Below, piece by piece: positions 8,195 to 17,135 of a stretch of DNA of 39,303 bases (position 1 is its first letter; each line of letters begins with the position of its first letter). The notes beneath the pieces are model-generated. The model saw only the letters and a list, made by a program, of their open reading frames with translations. It was not told the origin of the DNA and made no database searches. A program made the translations under genes and the position numbers. The DNA comes from JBLHGU01 sp047615875 (GTDB lineage: Bacteria > Pseudomonadota > Gammaproteobacteria > Arenicellales > CAJQKF01). Where the stretch lies: assembly GCA_047615875.1 (NCBI GenBank), contig JBLHGU010000028.1, forward strand, positions 1 through 39,303, written 5' to 3'.

Positions 8195-9546
8195 ATACAC
8201 AATGCCCAAAGTGTAAAACTATATTTTACGTAACCGAAGACATCATCGCCGTGAAAGAAGGTTTGGTGCGCTGTGGGGATTGTGAAAATGTATTCAACGC
8301 CACCTGGAATCTTTTAGACAACGCGGAATTTGGGCAAAAGCCGGTCGCTTCGGAAAATTCCGCGGAATTGACCGAGCAGGTGATAACACAGCAAGTCGAA
8401 ACACAAACAGAATCGACACCTGCTATCGACTATCAATCTCCATCACCTGACCCCTCTGCATCTGATTCGGAAGATGAAATAGAAGACGGAAATTTTTCGC
8501 CCAACATTGATTTGGAAGAAGAAATCATTCAGTCGTCAAACGACGCATTAGCAGATGACTTTTTCTCTTTGCCAGAAGATGACGATGATTCTGTAATTCT
8601 CGGTAGTGTTCCTAACAAATCCCTCGAAGACATAGCAAATAGCATGTCGGACGAAGATATTCAGCGAACCCTCAGACTGGATGAGGCTCTTGACCTGGAT
8701 CCGGTTGAAGAACCCACCGAGCCATCCCCTACGCCGTTGGAAATCCCTTACCAGCCAGAAATTGAGCGAGTTCCACTGTCGGAGCCTGAGATCGACCAAC
8801 CGCTATCCAGTCACCCGCATCGAATTGAACCGCAATTGAATCCAGGCACTAGACATAGCGACCTTCGTGTCGATCGTGAAGACCGAATACTCACTAATTA
8901 CCCTCCCAAATCTAGTCTGGATCTACAGGCCGGGCGAGCAGCTATTGGACGTAAAGCCAAAGTATTGTTACGCACACCACTCTCGACTAATACAGTCTCC
9001 GCAACCCATAAACAGGAAACGGAACCACAAACCGTACCGGTTCACTGGGATAATATGGCAGATCAACCTTCATCGGGTTCACAAATGTTATGGGCCACAG
9101 CCATGTTACTTGCGCTTGTTCTATTATTAGGTCAGATACGCTTTAGCCTAGTTAACGAATTATTCGCTATTCCCAGCACACGGCCTTTTATCAGCCTGTT
9201 TTGTGAATTCGCAGGTTGCGAACCACCGGCTCGTACTGATACCAGTCAAATCAATATCGCTCGCACTCGTGTTGATCTTCATTCTAACGTGCCTGGTGCA
9301 CTGACTATAAAAGTCAATTTGATCAACAAAGCTGCGTTTGCTCAGCCCTACCCCCCTCTGCAGCTAACCCTGACCGACAAAGAGGGCCGCATCGTCGGCC
9401 GCAGAACCTATCTAACCAGCGATTATGCACCTGGTAAAGAAAATTCACTGATGCTCGACCCAGGCATTCTTTCTATAGCCACGCTGAATCTTGCTCATCC
9501 CAACGAGAGCGCGGTAGGGTTTGAAACCATCCTGGTAGGTCAGTAG
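8191..9546 (+). CDS. Zinc-ribbon DUF3426 membrane protein
   Basis: A 451-residue protein of unknown function found between prmA and dusB in many gammaproteobacteria. The ATG at 8191 overlaps the prmA stop (ATGA) and gives the canonical start MNTQCPKCKTIF. A finger-like zinc ribbon uses Cys5, Cys8, Cys28 and Cys31. A long, acidic, Ser/Pro-rich and probably disordered linker follows (about residues 50-290). One transmembrane helix lies at about 299-321 (MLWATAMLLALVLLLGQ), and then a DUF3426 domain expected in the periplasm. The layout suggests a cytoplasmic metal-binding head tethered to the inner membrane. Confidence 0.85.
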   Translation: MNTQCPKCKTIFYVTEDIIAVKEGLVRCGDCENVFNATWNLLDNAEFGQKPVASENSAELTEQVITQQVETQTESTPAIDYQSPSPDPSASDSEDEIEDGNFSPNIDLEEEIIQSSNDALADDFFSLPEDDDDSVILGSVPNKSLEDIANSMSDEDIQRTLRLDEALDLDPVEEPTEPSPTPLEIPYQPEIERVPLSEPEIDQPLSSHPHRIEPQLNPGTRHSDLRVDREDRILTNYPPKSSLDLQAGRAAIGRKAKVLLRTPLSTNTVSATHKQETEPQTVPVHWDNMADQPSSGSQMLWATAMLLALVLLLGQIRFSLVNELFAIPSTRPFISLFCEFAGCEPPARTDTSQINIARTRVDLHSNVPGALTIKVNLINKAAFAQPYPPLQLTLTDKEGRIVGRRTYLTSDYAPGKENSLMLDPGILSIATLNLAHPNESAVGFETILVGQ

Positions 9547-10586
9547 TGTTCAATATCGGCCCCTATACATTCGACAACAGGGTTTTTCTAGCGCCAATGG
9601 CAGGCATAACCGATCTGCCATTTCGTCGACTATGTAGATTATTAGGTGCCGGCCATGCCATATCGGAAATGACCAGTGCCCGTCCTGAGTTTTTGCACAC
9701 CCGTAAATCAAAACTGAAACGCTGCCATCTACAGGAATATGCACCGGCTCATGTACAAATTGCCGGATATGATCCGCAGGAAATGGCTGACGCTGCGGTT
9801 TTCAATGTGCAACAAGGAGCCGATATTATCGACATCAACATGGGATGTCCGGCGAAGAAAGTTTGTAACCGTCTGGCCGGTTCAGCACTACTACGTGACG
9901 AGGGTTTAGTGCAGGAAATTCTACAGGCAGTGGTAGAGGCCGTGACTGTACCCGTAACCTTGAAAACCCGTACCGGGTGGGACATCGACACCCGTAACGC
10001 ATTAAATATTGCCTGCATAGCTGAACAATCCGGCATAGCTGCATTCACATTACATGGGCGCACCCGCTGTGACTTTTACAAGGGTCAGGCTGAACACCAA
10101 ACACTTGTTGAGGTCAAGAAACAGGTCTCTATACCAGTCATTGCGAATGGCGATATCGATAGTCTCGACACTGCTAAAAAGCTGCTGGAAGAAAGTGGTG
10201 CTGACGGCATTATGATTGGTCGGGCGGCACAACAAGCTCCCTGGCTACCCGGTATGATTGCTGAGGGTTTAACCACTGGAAAACTACCCGCAGCACCTGA
10301 TTTACAGCAAAAACATGCTATCCTCGCAAGGCTAGCTCAGGACATTCATCATTTTTATGGTGAAAACATTGGACTTCGTATGGCACGCAAACATATCGCC
10401 TGGCAACTTGCACCCTTTAATCTGGATCGTGACCAGCGAAATGCATTGCTTCGGACAGCAGACTCCCAGTCACAACTGTCTGCCATCGACAACCTTTTCA
10501 GATCGCTGGGCAGCACTTCAAACCGGCCTGACTCACATAGTCTGCCATACCTGCAAATCGACCACGAGATAATCAAGGCCGCATGA
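9546..10586 (+). CDS. dusB: tRNA-dihydrouridine synthase B
   Basis: A 346-residue FMN-dependent enzyme that reduces specific uridines to dihydrouridine in the tRNA D-loop. The TIM-barrel opening FLAPMAGITDLPFRRLC, the catalytic NMGCPAKKV (Cys101), TLHGRTR and a phosphate-binding IANGDI / GIMIGRAA pair are all present. The start is GTG at 9546, overlapping the upstream TAG by one base. The stop overlaps fis (ATGA). The dusB-fis pairing is the classic gammaproteobacterial arrangement and supports DusB over other Dus types. Confidence 0.96.
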   Translation: MFNIGPYTFDNRVFLAPMAGITDLPFRRLCRLLGAGHAISEMTSARPEFLHTRKSKLKRCHLQEYAPAHVQIAGYDPQEMADAAVFNVQQGADIIDINMGCPAKKVCNRLAGSALLRDEGLVQEILQAVVEAVTVPVTLKTRTGWDIDTRNALNIACIAEQSGIAAFTLHGRTRCDFYKGQAEHQTLVEVKKQVSIPVIANGDIDSLDTAKKLLEESGADGIMIGRAAQQAPWLPGMIAEGLTTGKLPAAPDLQQKHAILARLAQDIHHFYGENIGLRMARKHIAWQLAPFNLDRDQRNALLRTADSQSQLSAIDNLFRSLGSTSNRPDSHSLPYLQIDHEIIKAA

Positions 10587-10825
10587 GCGACGAACCACCT
10601 GTCCCACTATCACAATGTGTAGATAATGCCCTCAAGCATTACTTTGTTGCGTTGCGTGGGGAAGAACCAGCGAACCTCTATAGTCTGGTTTTGAATGAGG
10701 TTGAGCGCCCCTTGTTACAGGCTGCAATGCAATATGCGCAAAGCAACCAGTGCCGAGCTGCCCGCTATCTCGGTATCAATCGAAACACACTGCGTAAAAA
10801 ACTTAAGGCCCACGGCCTCGATTAA
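10583..10825 (+). CDS. fis: DNA-binding protein Fis
   Basis: An 80-residue nucleoid-associated regulator, shorter at the N-terminus than the 98-residue E. coli protein. The C-terminal helix-turn-helix is well conserved: AARYLGINRNTLRKKLKAHGLD. The preceding LVLNEVERPLLQAAM helix forms the dimer core. The ATG overlaps the dusB stop, so translation is likely coupled to dusB as in enterobacteria. Fis bends DNA and acts on rRNA promoters and recombination sites; its targets here cannot be read from the window. Confidence 0.95.
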   Translation: MSDEPPVPLSQCVDNALKHYFVALRGEEPANLYSLVLNEVERPLLQAAMQYAQSNQCRAARYLGINRNTLRKKLKAHGLD

Positions 10826-10855
10826 GCCCATTTTCTGCAATTTTCTGGAAGTGAC

Positions 10856-12430
10856 ATGAGCACTGAAACTATCTCTATTCGTCGCGCTCTAATTAGCGTA
10901 TCCGACAAATTCGGTATTCTTGAGTTCGCCACTCAACTGAATCGACTTGGCGTTGAAATTCTCTCCACGGGAGGCACAGCCAAACTGCTGTCTGAAAATT
11001 CCATTGAAGTGACCGAAGTATCCGACTACACCGGCTTTCCGGAAATGATGGATGGCCGAGTGAAAACATTACACCCGCGCATCCATGGAGGCATTTTGGG
11101 TCGGCGTGGAACCGATGAAGCTCAAATGTTAGATAACGACATTCCGCCCATAGATCTTGTGGTGGTTAATCTCTATCCCTTTGAGGCCACCATTAGCAAA
11201 GCTGACGTAACCTTTGAAGATGCTATAGAAAATATCGATATTGGCGGACCAACGTTGCTTCGGGCAGCCGCCAAGAATCATGCGTCGGTTACCGTTATCA
11301 CCGATAGTCAGGACTATACAAATGTGCTTGCTGAGCTTGAGTCAAATGGTGGCACCACACTTGCTACCCGGCGGACCTTGGCATTTAAGGTTTTTGCGCA
11401 CACTGCTCGCTACGATGGCGTGATATCGAATTTTCTCAGTAGCATTGAAGAAGATGGTCAACATTCGTCCTATCCCGGCATTCTTAACCTGCAGTTTCAA
11501 CGTCTGGCTGTTATGCGCTATGGTGAAAACCCACATCAGGGTGCCGCATTTTATCGTGACAATTTTTGTGAATCTGGCAGCCTGGCCGCAAGCCGTCAGT
11601 TACAAGGCAAGGCCATGTCTTACAATAATGTTGCCGATACAGACGCTGCACTGGAATGTGTTAAGGCATTTCAGGAACCGGCATGTGTGATTGTCAAACA
11701 TGCTAATCCCTGTGGTGTCGCTGTAGCAGAGGATATTTCAACGGCCTACAATCGGGCATTTGAAACCGATCCCACTTCTGCTTTTGGCGGCATAATTGCA
11801 TTTAATCGTGAGCTTAATGCGGCTACGGCCCGAAGCATTGTTGAACGTCAGTTCGTTGAAGTGATAATTGCTCCTCTTGTTGCACCAGAAGCTCGAGAAA
11901 TTTTAGCTCAGAAAGATAATATTAGAGTACTCGAAGGCGGCGCTGGGCGCCTTTACGAAAAGGGTTATCCTTATCTGAAACGTGTCAGTGGCGGCCTGTT
12001 ACTGCAAAACACTGATACAGGTAGTGTCAGTATCGATGACCTTCAAGTTGTGACAAAAATCGCACCCACTGAACAACAATTGAAAGATTTACTATTTGCA
12101 TGGACTGTTGCAAAGTACGTTAAATCCAATGCCATCGTTTATGCCCGCGACCAACGCACAATCGGTGTTGGTGCAGGACAAATGAGTCGAGTTTACTCAG
12201 CAAAAGTTGCTGGTCTCAAAGCCGCCGATGAAAATCTAGAAGTATCAGGATCAGTCATGGCGTCTGATGCATTCTTTCCATTTCGAGACGGAATTGATGC
12301 CGCAGCCAAAGCGGGCATCAGTGCTGTTATAGAACCAGGTGGATCAATGCGTGATGAAGAGGTCATTGCTGCGGCAGACGAACATGGCATGACTATGGTA
12401 TTCACCGGCATGCGACACTTCAGGCACTGA
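10856..12430 (+). CDS. purH: Bifunctional AICAR transformylase / IMP cyclohydrolase
   Basis: A 524-residue enzyme for the last two steps of IMP synthesis. The N-terminal IMP cyclohydrolase (MGS-like) domain shows RRALISVSDKFGI, LSTGGTAKLL and MMDGRVKTLHPRIHGG. The C-terminal transformylase domain contains VKHANPCGVA, with the catalytic Lys-His pair, and TSAFGGIIAFN. Length is as in E. coli (529). The gene starts 30 bp after fis and is followed after 2 bp by purD, as in many gammaproteobacterial purHD operons. Confidence 0.97.
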   Translation: MSTETISIRRALISVSDKFGILEFATQLNRLGVEILSTGGTAKLLSENSIEVTEVSDYTGFPEMMDGRVKTLHPRIHGGILGRRGTDEAQMLDNDIPPIDLVVVNLYPFEATISKADVTFEDAIENIDIGGPTLLRAAAKNHASVTVITDSQDYTNVLAELESNGGTTLATRRTLAFKVFAHTARYDGVISNFLSSIEEDGQHSSYPGILNLQFQRLAVMRYGENPHQGAAFYRDNFCESGSLAASRQLQGKAMSYNNVADTDAALECVKAFQEPACVIVKHANPCGVAVAEDISTAYNRAFETDPTSAFGGIIAFNRELNAATARSIVERQFVEVIIAPLVAPEAREILAQKDNIRVLEGGAGRLYEKGYPYLKRVSGGLLLQNTDTGSVSIDDLQVVTKIAPTEQQLKDLLFAWTVAKYVKSNAIVYARDQRTIGVGAGQMSRVYSAKVAGLKAADENLEVSGSVMASDAFFPFRDGIDAAAKAGISAVIEPGGSMRDEEVIAAADEHGMTMVFTGMRHFRH

Positions 12431-12432
12431 TT

Positions 12433-13740
12433 ATGAAAGTTCTTGTTGTTGGAGGTGGTGGTCGTGAACATGCATTGGCCTGGAAGGTAGCGCAGTCGCC
12501 AAAGGTTAGAACCGTTTTTGTCGCGCCAGGAAATGCTGGCACTGCGATCGAGCCTGGCGTTATAAATGTGCAGATTGACGCAGAAGATATTGATGGCTTA
12601 CTGGTATTTGCTATAGATAACCAGATCGATCTGACGATTATTGGTCCTGAGGCGCCGTTGGTGGCGGGCATTGTTGATTGTTTCAACGCAGCAGGAAAGC
12701 GCTGCTTTGGACCTGATAAATATGGCGCTCAATTGGAGGGTTCCAAAGCATTCACTAAAGCCTTTCTAGAAAAATACTCGATCCCCACCGCTGCCTACAG
12801 AGACTTTTCGGACCTCGACGATGCACTCGCCTATATACGCAAACAGGGAGCGCCTATTGTTATAAAGGCAGATGGTCTTGCGGCCGGCAAAGGCGTGGTA
12901 CTTGCAGACAGTATTTCTGCAGCGGAGAATGCTGCCCGGGAAATGCTACAGGAAAACCGCTTTGGTGACGCCGGAGCGAAAATTGTCGTGGAAGAATTCC
13001 TGCACGGCGAAGAAGCCAGTTTCATCTGTATTGCGGGAGGCAATGAAGTATTGCCTATGGCATCCTCTCAGGATCATAAGGCGCGCGATGATGGAGACAC
13101 CGGACCGAACACCGGTGGCATGGGCGCCTATTCGCCAGCACCGGTTGTTGATGAGGCTATGCATGAACGGATTATGCAGCAAATTATTCATCCAACAATT
13201 GCCGGACTCAAACAGGAGGGCATCGACTACCATGGCTTTCTCTATGCCGGTGTGATGATTGACTCGAAGGGTACTCCTAAAGTACTTGAATACAATTGCC
13301 GATTTGGAGATCCAGAAACCCAGCCAATCCTACTGCGACTCCAATCGGATCTCGTTGATCTTATAGAAGCCGCACTGAATCACTGTTTGAGCGAAATATC
13401 AAGCGAATGGGACTCCAGAGCCAGTCTGGGCGTGGTAATGGTTGCAGGCGGCTATCCGAGTAACTATAGCAGCGGCGAAGCCATACAGGGCATTGAGCAG
13501 GCTAACAGTGACAGTCGAAAAGTTTTCCACGCCGGAACTCGAGTGCAAGGCAACGAACTGTTAACCAGCGGTGGCAGGGTGCTTTGTGTAACTGCATTAG
13601 GAACTACTGTTACCGAAGCCCAGGCAAACGCTTACGCCGGTTGCGATCACATCGATTTTAGCAACGCCTATTATCGCAACGATATCGGGCACCGGGCAAT
13701 AAGCAGAGAAAAGTCTAATCAGACTAGACCACCCAAATAG
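12433..13740 (+). CDS. purD: Phosphoribosylamine-glycine ligase
   Basis: A 435-residue ATP-grasp enzyme that joins glycine to phosphoribosylamine, the second step of purine synthesis. The N-terminus MKVLVVGGGGREHALAWK is diagnostic. The ATP-grasp centre shows KADGLAAGKGVV, EEFLHGEEASFI and the DTGPNTGGMGAYSPAP loop. The EYNCRFGDPETQ metal-binding segment follows. It is coupled to purH with a 2-bp gap, so both probably share one transcript. The last few residues (SREKSNQTRPPK) extend slightly beyond the usual end. Confidence 0.97.
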   Translation: MKVLVVGGGGREHALAWKVAQSPKVRTVFVAPGNAGTAIEPGVINVQIDAEDIDGLLVFAIDNQIDLTIIGPEAPLVAGIVDCFNAAGKRCFGPDKYGAQLEGSKAFTKAFLEKYSIPTAAYRDFSDLDDALAYIRKQGAPIVIKADGLAAGKGVVLADSISAAENAAREMLQENRFGDAGAKIVVEEFLHGEEASFICIAGGNEVLPMASSQDHKARDDGDTGPNTGGMGAYSPAPVVDEAMHERIMQQIIHPTIAGLKQEGIDYHGFLYAGVMIDSKGTPKVLEYNCRFGDPETQPILLRLQSDLVDLIEAALNHCLSEISSEWDSRASLGVVMVAGGYPSNYSSGEAIQGIEQANSDSRKVFHAGTRVQGNELLTSGGRVLCVTALGTTVTEAQANAYAGCDHIDFSNAYYRNDIGHRAISREKSNQTRPPK

Positions 13741-13743
13741 ACC

Positions 13744-14301
13744 ATGTCGTCGCATATTTTCAGAGTAGCAGCCCGCACTCTCAGACAGGGTGGCGTTATT
13801 GGCTATCCGACTGAGTCTTGTTATGGCCTTGGCTGCAATCCCATGCATAGACGTGCCGCTGTATCCATTATCAGGTTGAAGCGTCGCTCATTGAGTCAGG
13901 GATTGCTTCTGGTCGGTGCCCATATAGGTCACATTAAGCCCTATCTGTCTGCCGAGGCCATGGACATGCTGGAAGAACCTTTGCAAAGCTGGCCAGGGCC
14001 ATTTACCTGGCTGTTACCGGCATCAAAGCGAACACCCTACTGGATTACCGGCGGGCGCGATTGCGTTGCAGTTAGAATTAGCGCTAATCGCACTATTCAA
14101 CGCCTGTGCCGAAATTTTGCCGGAGCAATAGTATCAACCAGTGCGAATCCCCATGGCCGACCGTCCGCAAAAACACGTAGTCAGGTAATACGCTATTTTC
14201 CGGATAAACTTGAGATGGTAGTTGTAGGTGCAATTGACGGAAACCCTAAGCCCAGCCAGATTAAGGACGCGCGAACTGGTACTATTCTGCGCGCAAACTA
14301 G
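13744..14301 (+). CDS. tsaC: L-threonylcarbamoyladenylate synthase
   Basis: A 185-residue YrdC-fold protein. It makes threonylcarbamoyl-AMP from threonine, bicarbonate and ATP for the t6A modification of tRNAs that read ANN codons. Family features are GGVIGYPTESCYGLGC, the IRLKRRSLSQGLLLV basic motif (consensus K-R-x-x-x-x-P), WPGPFTWLLPA, and the STSANPHGRPSA loop. Length matches TsaC rather than the longer Sua5, which carries an extra domain. It starts 3 bp after purD, so it probably belongs to the same transcript. Confidence 0.93.
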   Translation: MSSHIFRVAARTLRQGGVIGYPTESCYGLGCNPMHRRAAVSIIRLKRRSLSQGLLLVGAHIGHIKPYLSAEAMDMLEEPLQSWPGPFTWLLPASKRTPYWITGGRDCVAVRISANRTIQRLCRNFAGAIVSTSANPHGRPSAKTRSQVIRYFPDKLEMVVVGAIDGNPKPSQIKDARTGTILRAN

Positions 14302-14327
14302 TTACAACCATTGTTGGCTCTCGCATC

Positions 14328-15245
14328 ATGTCCCAAAGCCTAGATACCCATTCAGTTATCGATTATTTCAGGTCATTACAGGATGAAATCTGTTCCGCGC
14401 TGTCCACCTGTGACGGCAGCCAGGATTTCCTCGAAGAAAAGTGGCAACATGATAATGGCGGCGGCGGACGCAGCCGGGTTATTAGCGATGGCACGGTGAT
14501 TGAACAGGGTGGCGTTAACTTCTCTCATGTCAGGGGCAATGCACTGCCAAACTCAGCCAGTGCCGGTAGACCAGACCTGGCAGGCAAACCCTTTGAGGCA
14601 ACTGGCGTTTCTCTGGTTATCCATCCCCTCAATCCCTTTGTGCCCACGTCGCATATGAATGTACGTTATTTCATAGCAGACCCTGAAGGCAGTCGCCCAA
14701 GGTGGTGGTTCGGTGGAGGCTTTGATCTAACACCATACTATGGCTTTCACGAAGATGCCGTGCATTGGCACACCACCGCACGGGATGCTTGCCATCCGTT
14801 TGGTTCTGATCTTTATGAAAAATACAAAAAGTGGTGCGACGAATACTTTTTTATAAAACACCGTAATGAAGCCCGTGGCGTTGGCGGCATTTTCTTCGAT
14901 GATCTTGATCAACCAGACTTTGAGCAGTGCTTTGCCTTCGTAAAAAGTATAGGAGATGCCTATCTGAGAGCCTACCTACCTATTGTCAAGAAACGCAAAG
15001 ATCACCCTTATACAGACCAGCAACGTGACTTTCAGTGCTACCGACGAGGAAGATACGTTGAGTTTAATCTGGTATACGATCGAGGCACGTTGTTTGGATT
15101 GCAATCCGGGGGGCGAACTGAATCTATTCTCATGTCGATGCCACCGCTGGTAAAGTGGCGCTACAATTGGCAGCCACAAAAAGGTTCTGCAGAAATGGAA
15201 CTTTACGAAAGATTTTTACCTCCTCAAAATTGGCTCAACCTTTAA
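14328..15245 (+). CDS. hemF: Oxygen-dependent coproporphyrinogen III oxidase
   Basis: A 305-residue cytosolic enzyme that decarboxylates coproporphyrinogen III to protoporphyrinogen IX using O2. Conserved stretches are GGGGRSRVISDGTVIEQGGV, PTSHMNVRYF, WWFGGGFDLTPYYGF, the RGVGGIFFDDL segment, and a C-terminal GRYVEFNLVYDRGTLFGLQ. Length agrees with E. coli HemF (299). Its presence indicates aerobic heme synthesis. The start lies 26 bp after tsaC and waaA follows 24 bp downstream, all on the same strand. Confidence 0.97.
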   Translation: MSQSLDTHSVIDYFRSLQDEICSALSTCDGSQDFLEEKWQHDNGGGGRSRVISDGTVIEQGGVNFSHVRGNALPNSASAGRPDLAGKPFEATGVSLVIHPLNPFVPTSHMNVRYFIADPEGSRPRWWFGGGFDLTPYYGFHEDAVHWHTTARDACHPFGSDLYEKYKKWCDEYFFIKHRNEARGVGGIFFDDLDQPDFEQCFAFVKSIGDAYLRAYLPIVKKRKDHPYTDQQRDFQCYRRGRYVEFNLVYDRGTLFGLQSGGRTESILMSMPPLVKWRYNWQPQKGSAEMELYERFLPPQNWLNL

Positions 15246-15269
15246 ACGCTGCCAACGGACTACACCATA

Positions 15270-16544
15270 GTGCGATACCTTTATATCCTGATTATTTATC
15301 TGATGCTGCCAGTAATTTTGGTTCGACTGTTCGTGCGAGGTTTAAAAAACCCAGCTTATCTGAGACGAACCGGCGAACGCTTTGGTCGTTATTCAGAGCC
15401 ATCCGAAAGATTTGATATCTGGATCCATGCAGTATCTGTTGGTGAAGTAAATGCAGCAGGGCCATTGGCAAAAACTCTAGCACAAAAATATCCGCATAAA
15501 AGGGTGCTTGTGACCACTATGACGCCAACTGGGGCCGATCAGGCTCGCGTTGCGATGGGGCCAAATGTCCACCATCTTTATCTACCCTATGATTATCCAG
15601 GTGCAGTACGCCGATTTTTAAACCACACTCGACCCGCTCTGGCCATCATGATGGAAACAGAGATCTGGCCAAATTTTATTACCCATTGCCGACGAAGAAA
15701 AATTCCGCTTTTTATTGCCAATCTGAGGCTGTCCGCTCGCTCCTATAAGAGCTACGCAACGCTTAAACCCTTTTCAAGATCAATCTTCAAGAAAGTTACT
15801 GGTTATATTGTTCAGACTGCTGCAGACGGTACAAGAGTCGCGGCGCTATTAGGAAAACAACCTGACAATGTTTATATCGCCGGCAATATCAAGTTCGAGG
15901 TAAATTTACCGGCGAGCCTAAAAGAAGTTGCGGAAGTTATTCGACGCGAGTGGGGTACAGATCGAACAATCTGGGTGGTTGGGAGTACTCACGAAAAAGA
16001 AGAGGAATTGATTCTCAAGTCTTACCAATCTCTTAAAGTCAAACATCCCGAATTGCTGTTGGTCCTGGTTCCTCGACATCCTGAAAGATTCGATAATGTC
16101 AGTAGATTGATACGACGCAGTCAACTTAACTTTGTTCGTCGAAGTAAACACAATGGCATGTTGCCCGGCAATATTGATGTTTTTCTCGGTGATACTATGG
16201 GCGAGCTTCCAGTATTTTATGCTGCTGGAGATATCGCATTTGTTGGTGGAAGTCTTGTACCTATCGGTGGGCATAATATTCTTGAGCCATGTGCGTTAGG
16301 TAAACCAGTAATCTTTGGACCACATATGCATAACTTTGAAGAGATAAGTCAGATTGCGATACAAAGGCAAGCGGGTATAAAAGTTAAAGATGAGGTTGAA
16401 CTTATTAGTGTGATACATCAGCTAATAAATAATTCAGAGTATCGTTATCAATGCGGTGAAAACGGCTTACAAATGATTCGTGATAATCAAGGTTCGCTGA
16501 ATCGATCATTAGAGATACTAGAACCTTATCTGAATAATGCTTAA
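15270..16544 (+). CDS. waaA: 3-deoxy-D-manno-octulosonic acid (Kdo) transferase
   Basis: A 424-residue inner-membrane-associated GT30 glycosyltransferase that adds Kdo to lipid IVA at the start of the LPS core. It has an N-terminal hydrophobic anchor (YLYILIIYLMLPVILVRL). HAVSVGEVNAAGPL carries the conserved acidic active-site Glu. MMETEIWPNF and FVGGSLVPIGGHNILEP near the C-terminus are signatures of the family. The start is GTG at 15270. Whether it adds one or two Kdo residues cannot be told from sequence. A 230-bp gap follows before the next gene. Confidence 0.95.
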   Translation: MRYLYILIIYLMLPVILVRLFVRGLKNPAYLRRTGERFGRYSEPSERFDIWIHAVSVGEVNAAGPLAKTLAQKYPHKRVLVTTMTPTGADQARVAMGPNVHHLYLPYDYPGAVRRFLNHTRPALAIMMETEIWPNFITHCRRRKIPLFIANLRLSARSYKSYATLKPFSRSIFKKVTGYIVQTAADGTRVAALLGKQPDNVYIAGNIKFEVNLPASLKEVAEVIRREWGTDRTIWVVGSTHEKEEELILKSYQSLKVKHPELLLVLVPRHPERFDNVSRLIRRSQLNFVRRSKHNGMLPGNIDVFLGDTMGELPVFYAAGDIAFVGGSLVPIGGHNILEPCALGKPVIFGPHMHNFEEISQIAIQRQAGIKVKDEVELISVIHQLINNSEYRYQCGENGLQMIRDNQGSLNRSLEILEPYLNNA

Positions 16545-16680
16545 CGAAATTCTCTATTGGTGAATAGTAATTTATTTAGATATTTGTCTTTAAAGAATGT
16601 TCAAACTTGTCCGATTAGTATGAAATGCTAGCTATAAGACAATTAATTCCGTTGAAAAGGCTAAATATTAAGCGAAAAGC

Positions 16681-16708
16681 TTGACAATTTTTATCGTACA
16701 TTTATAGT
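16681..16708 (+). promoter_or_regulatory. Strong sigma-70 promoter of the lysine-rich protein gene
   Basis: A perfect -35 TTGACA (16681-16686) and -10 TATAGT (16703-16708) with a 16-bp spacer. Transcription would start near 16715, giving a leader of about 60 nt before the ATG at 16775. A GTGGAG ribosome-binding site lies at 16762-16767. This is the clearest promoter in the window. Confidence 0.75.
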
Positions 16709-16774
16709 TCCGCCAACCTTAGGGTAAGACTGGCTAGTATTACAACTCGATTAGTATCATAGTGGAGATTAAAC

Positions 16775-17074
16775 ATGGCAGCGCGTAAAAAATCTGCAGC
16801 AAAGAAAGTAGCTAAGAAAGCGACCAAGAAGAAGGCCGCTAGTAAGAAAAAGGCAACCAAGAAGGTAGCCAAAAAAGTGGCTAAAAAGGTAGCCAAAAAA
16901 GTTACTAAGAAGGCATCAAAGAAAAAAGTGGCTAAAAAAGTAGCCAAGAAGGTTACTAAGAAAGCATCAAAGAAAAAAGTGGCTAAAAAAGTAGCTAAGA
17001 AAGTTACTAAGAAAGCGTCAAAGAAAAAAGCTACTAAGAAAGTATCAAAGAAAAAAGTGGCTAAAAAACGTTAA
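16775..17074 (+). CDS. Lysine-rich histone H1-like protein with KKVAKK/KKVTKKASK repeats
   Basis: A 99-residue, extremely basic, low-complexity protein. 50 of 99 residues are lysine; nearly all the rest are Ala, Val, Thr and Ser, and no acidic residue is present. It consists of short (V/A/T)-x-K-K units and a 17-residue repeat encoded by a 51-bp DNA repeat. Composition resembles histone H1 C-terminal tails and bacterial H1-like proteins such as AlgP or chlamydial Hc1. A DNA- or RNA-compacting role is therefore likely but inferred. It has its own strong promoter and terminator, so it is monocistronic and probably highly expressed. Confidence 0.8.
   Translation: MAARKKSAAKKVAKKATKKKAASKKKATKKVAKKVAKKVAKKVTKKASKKKVAKKVAKKVTKKASKKKVAKKVAKKVTKKASKKKATKKVSKKKVAKKR
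16901..17029 (+). repeat. 51-bp tandem repeat inside the lysine-rich gene
   Basis: Units begin GTTACTAAGAA at 16901, 16952 and 17003, exactly 51 bp apart. The first two are complete and nearly identical. The third matches for about 27 bp and then diverges. Each unit encodes 17 residues, so gain or loss of units keeps the frame, and copy number may vary between strains. Confidence 0.9.
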
Positions 17075-17095
17075 TGCATTTTCTCTGACAATGCT

Positions 17096-17126
17096 AAAAA
17101 GGACAGTTAAACCTGTCCTTTTTTTT
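17096..17126. terminator. Bidirectional rho-independent terminator
   Basis: AAAAAGGACAG (17096-17106) pairs with CTGTCCTTTTT (17113-17123) around a TTAAAC loop. An A run lies on the left and a T run on the right. It lies 22 bp after the lysine-rich gene and 10 bp after the minus-strand TlpA-like gene, so it probably ends both convergent transcripts. Confidence 0.92.
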
Positions 17127-17135
17127 GTTCAAAAA

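Noticed and set aside
9749..10576. Long antisense open frames opposite dusB
   Set aside because: They have no family features and are shadows of the well-conserved dusB coding frame.
16901..17029. Regular 51-bp repeats as a possible CRISPR or intergenic array
   Set aside because: The units are directly adjacent with no variable spacers and are in frame within the lysine-rich gene.
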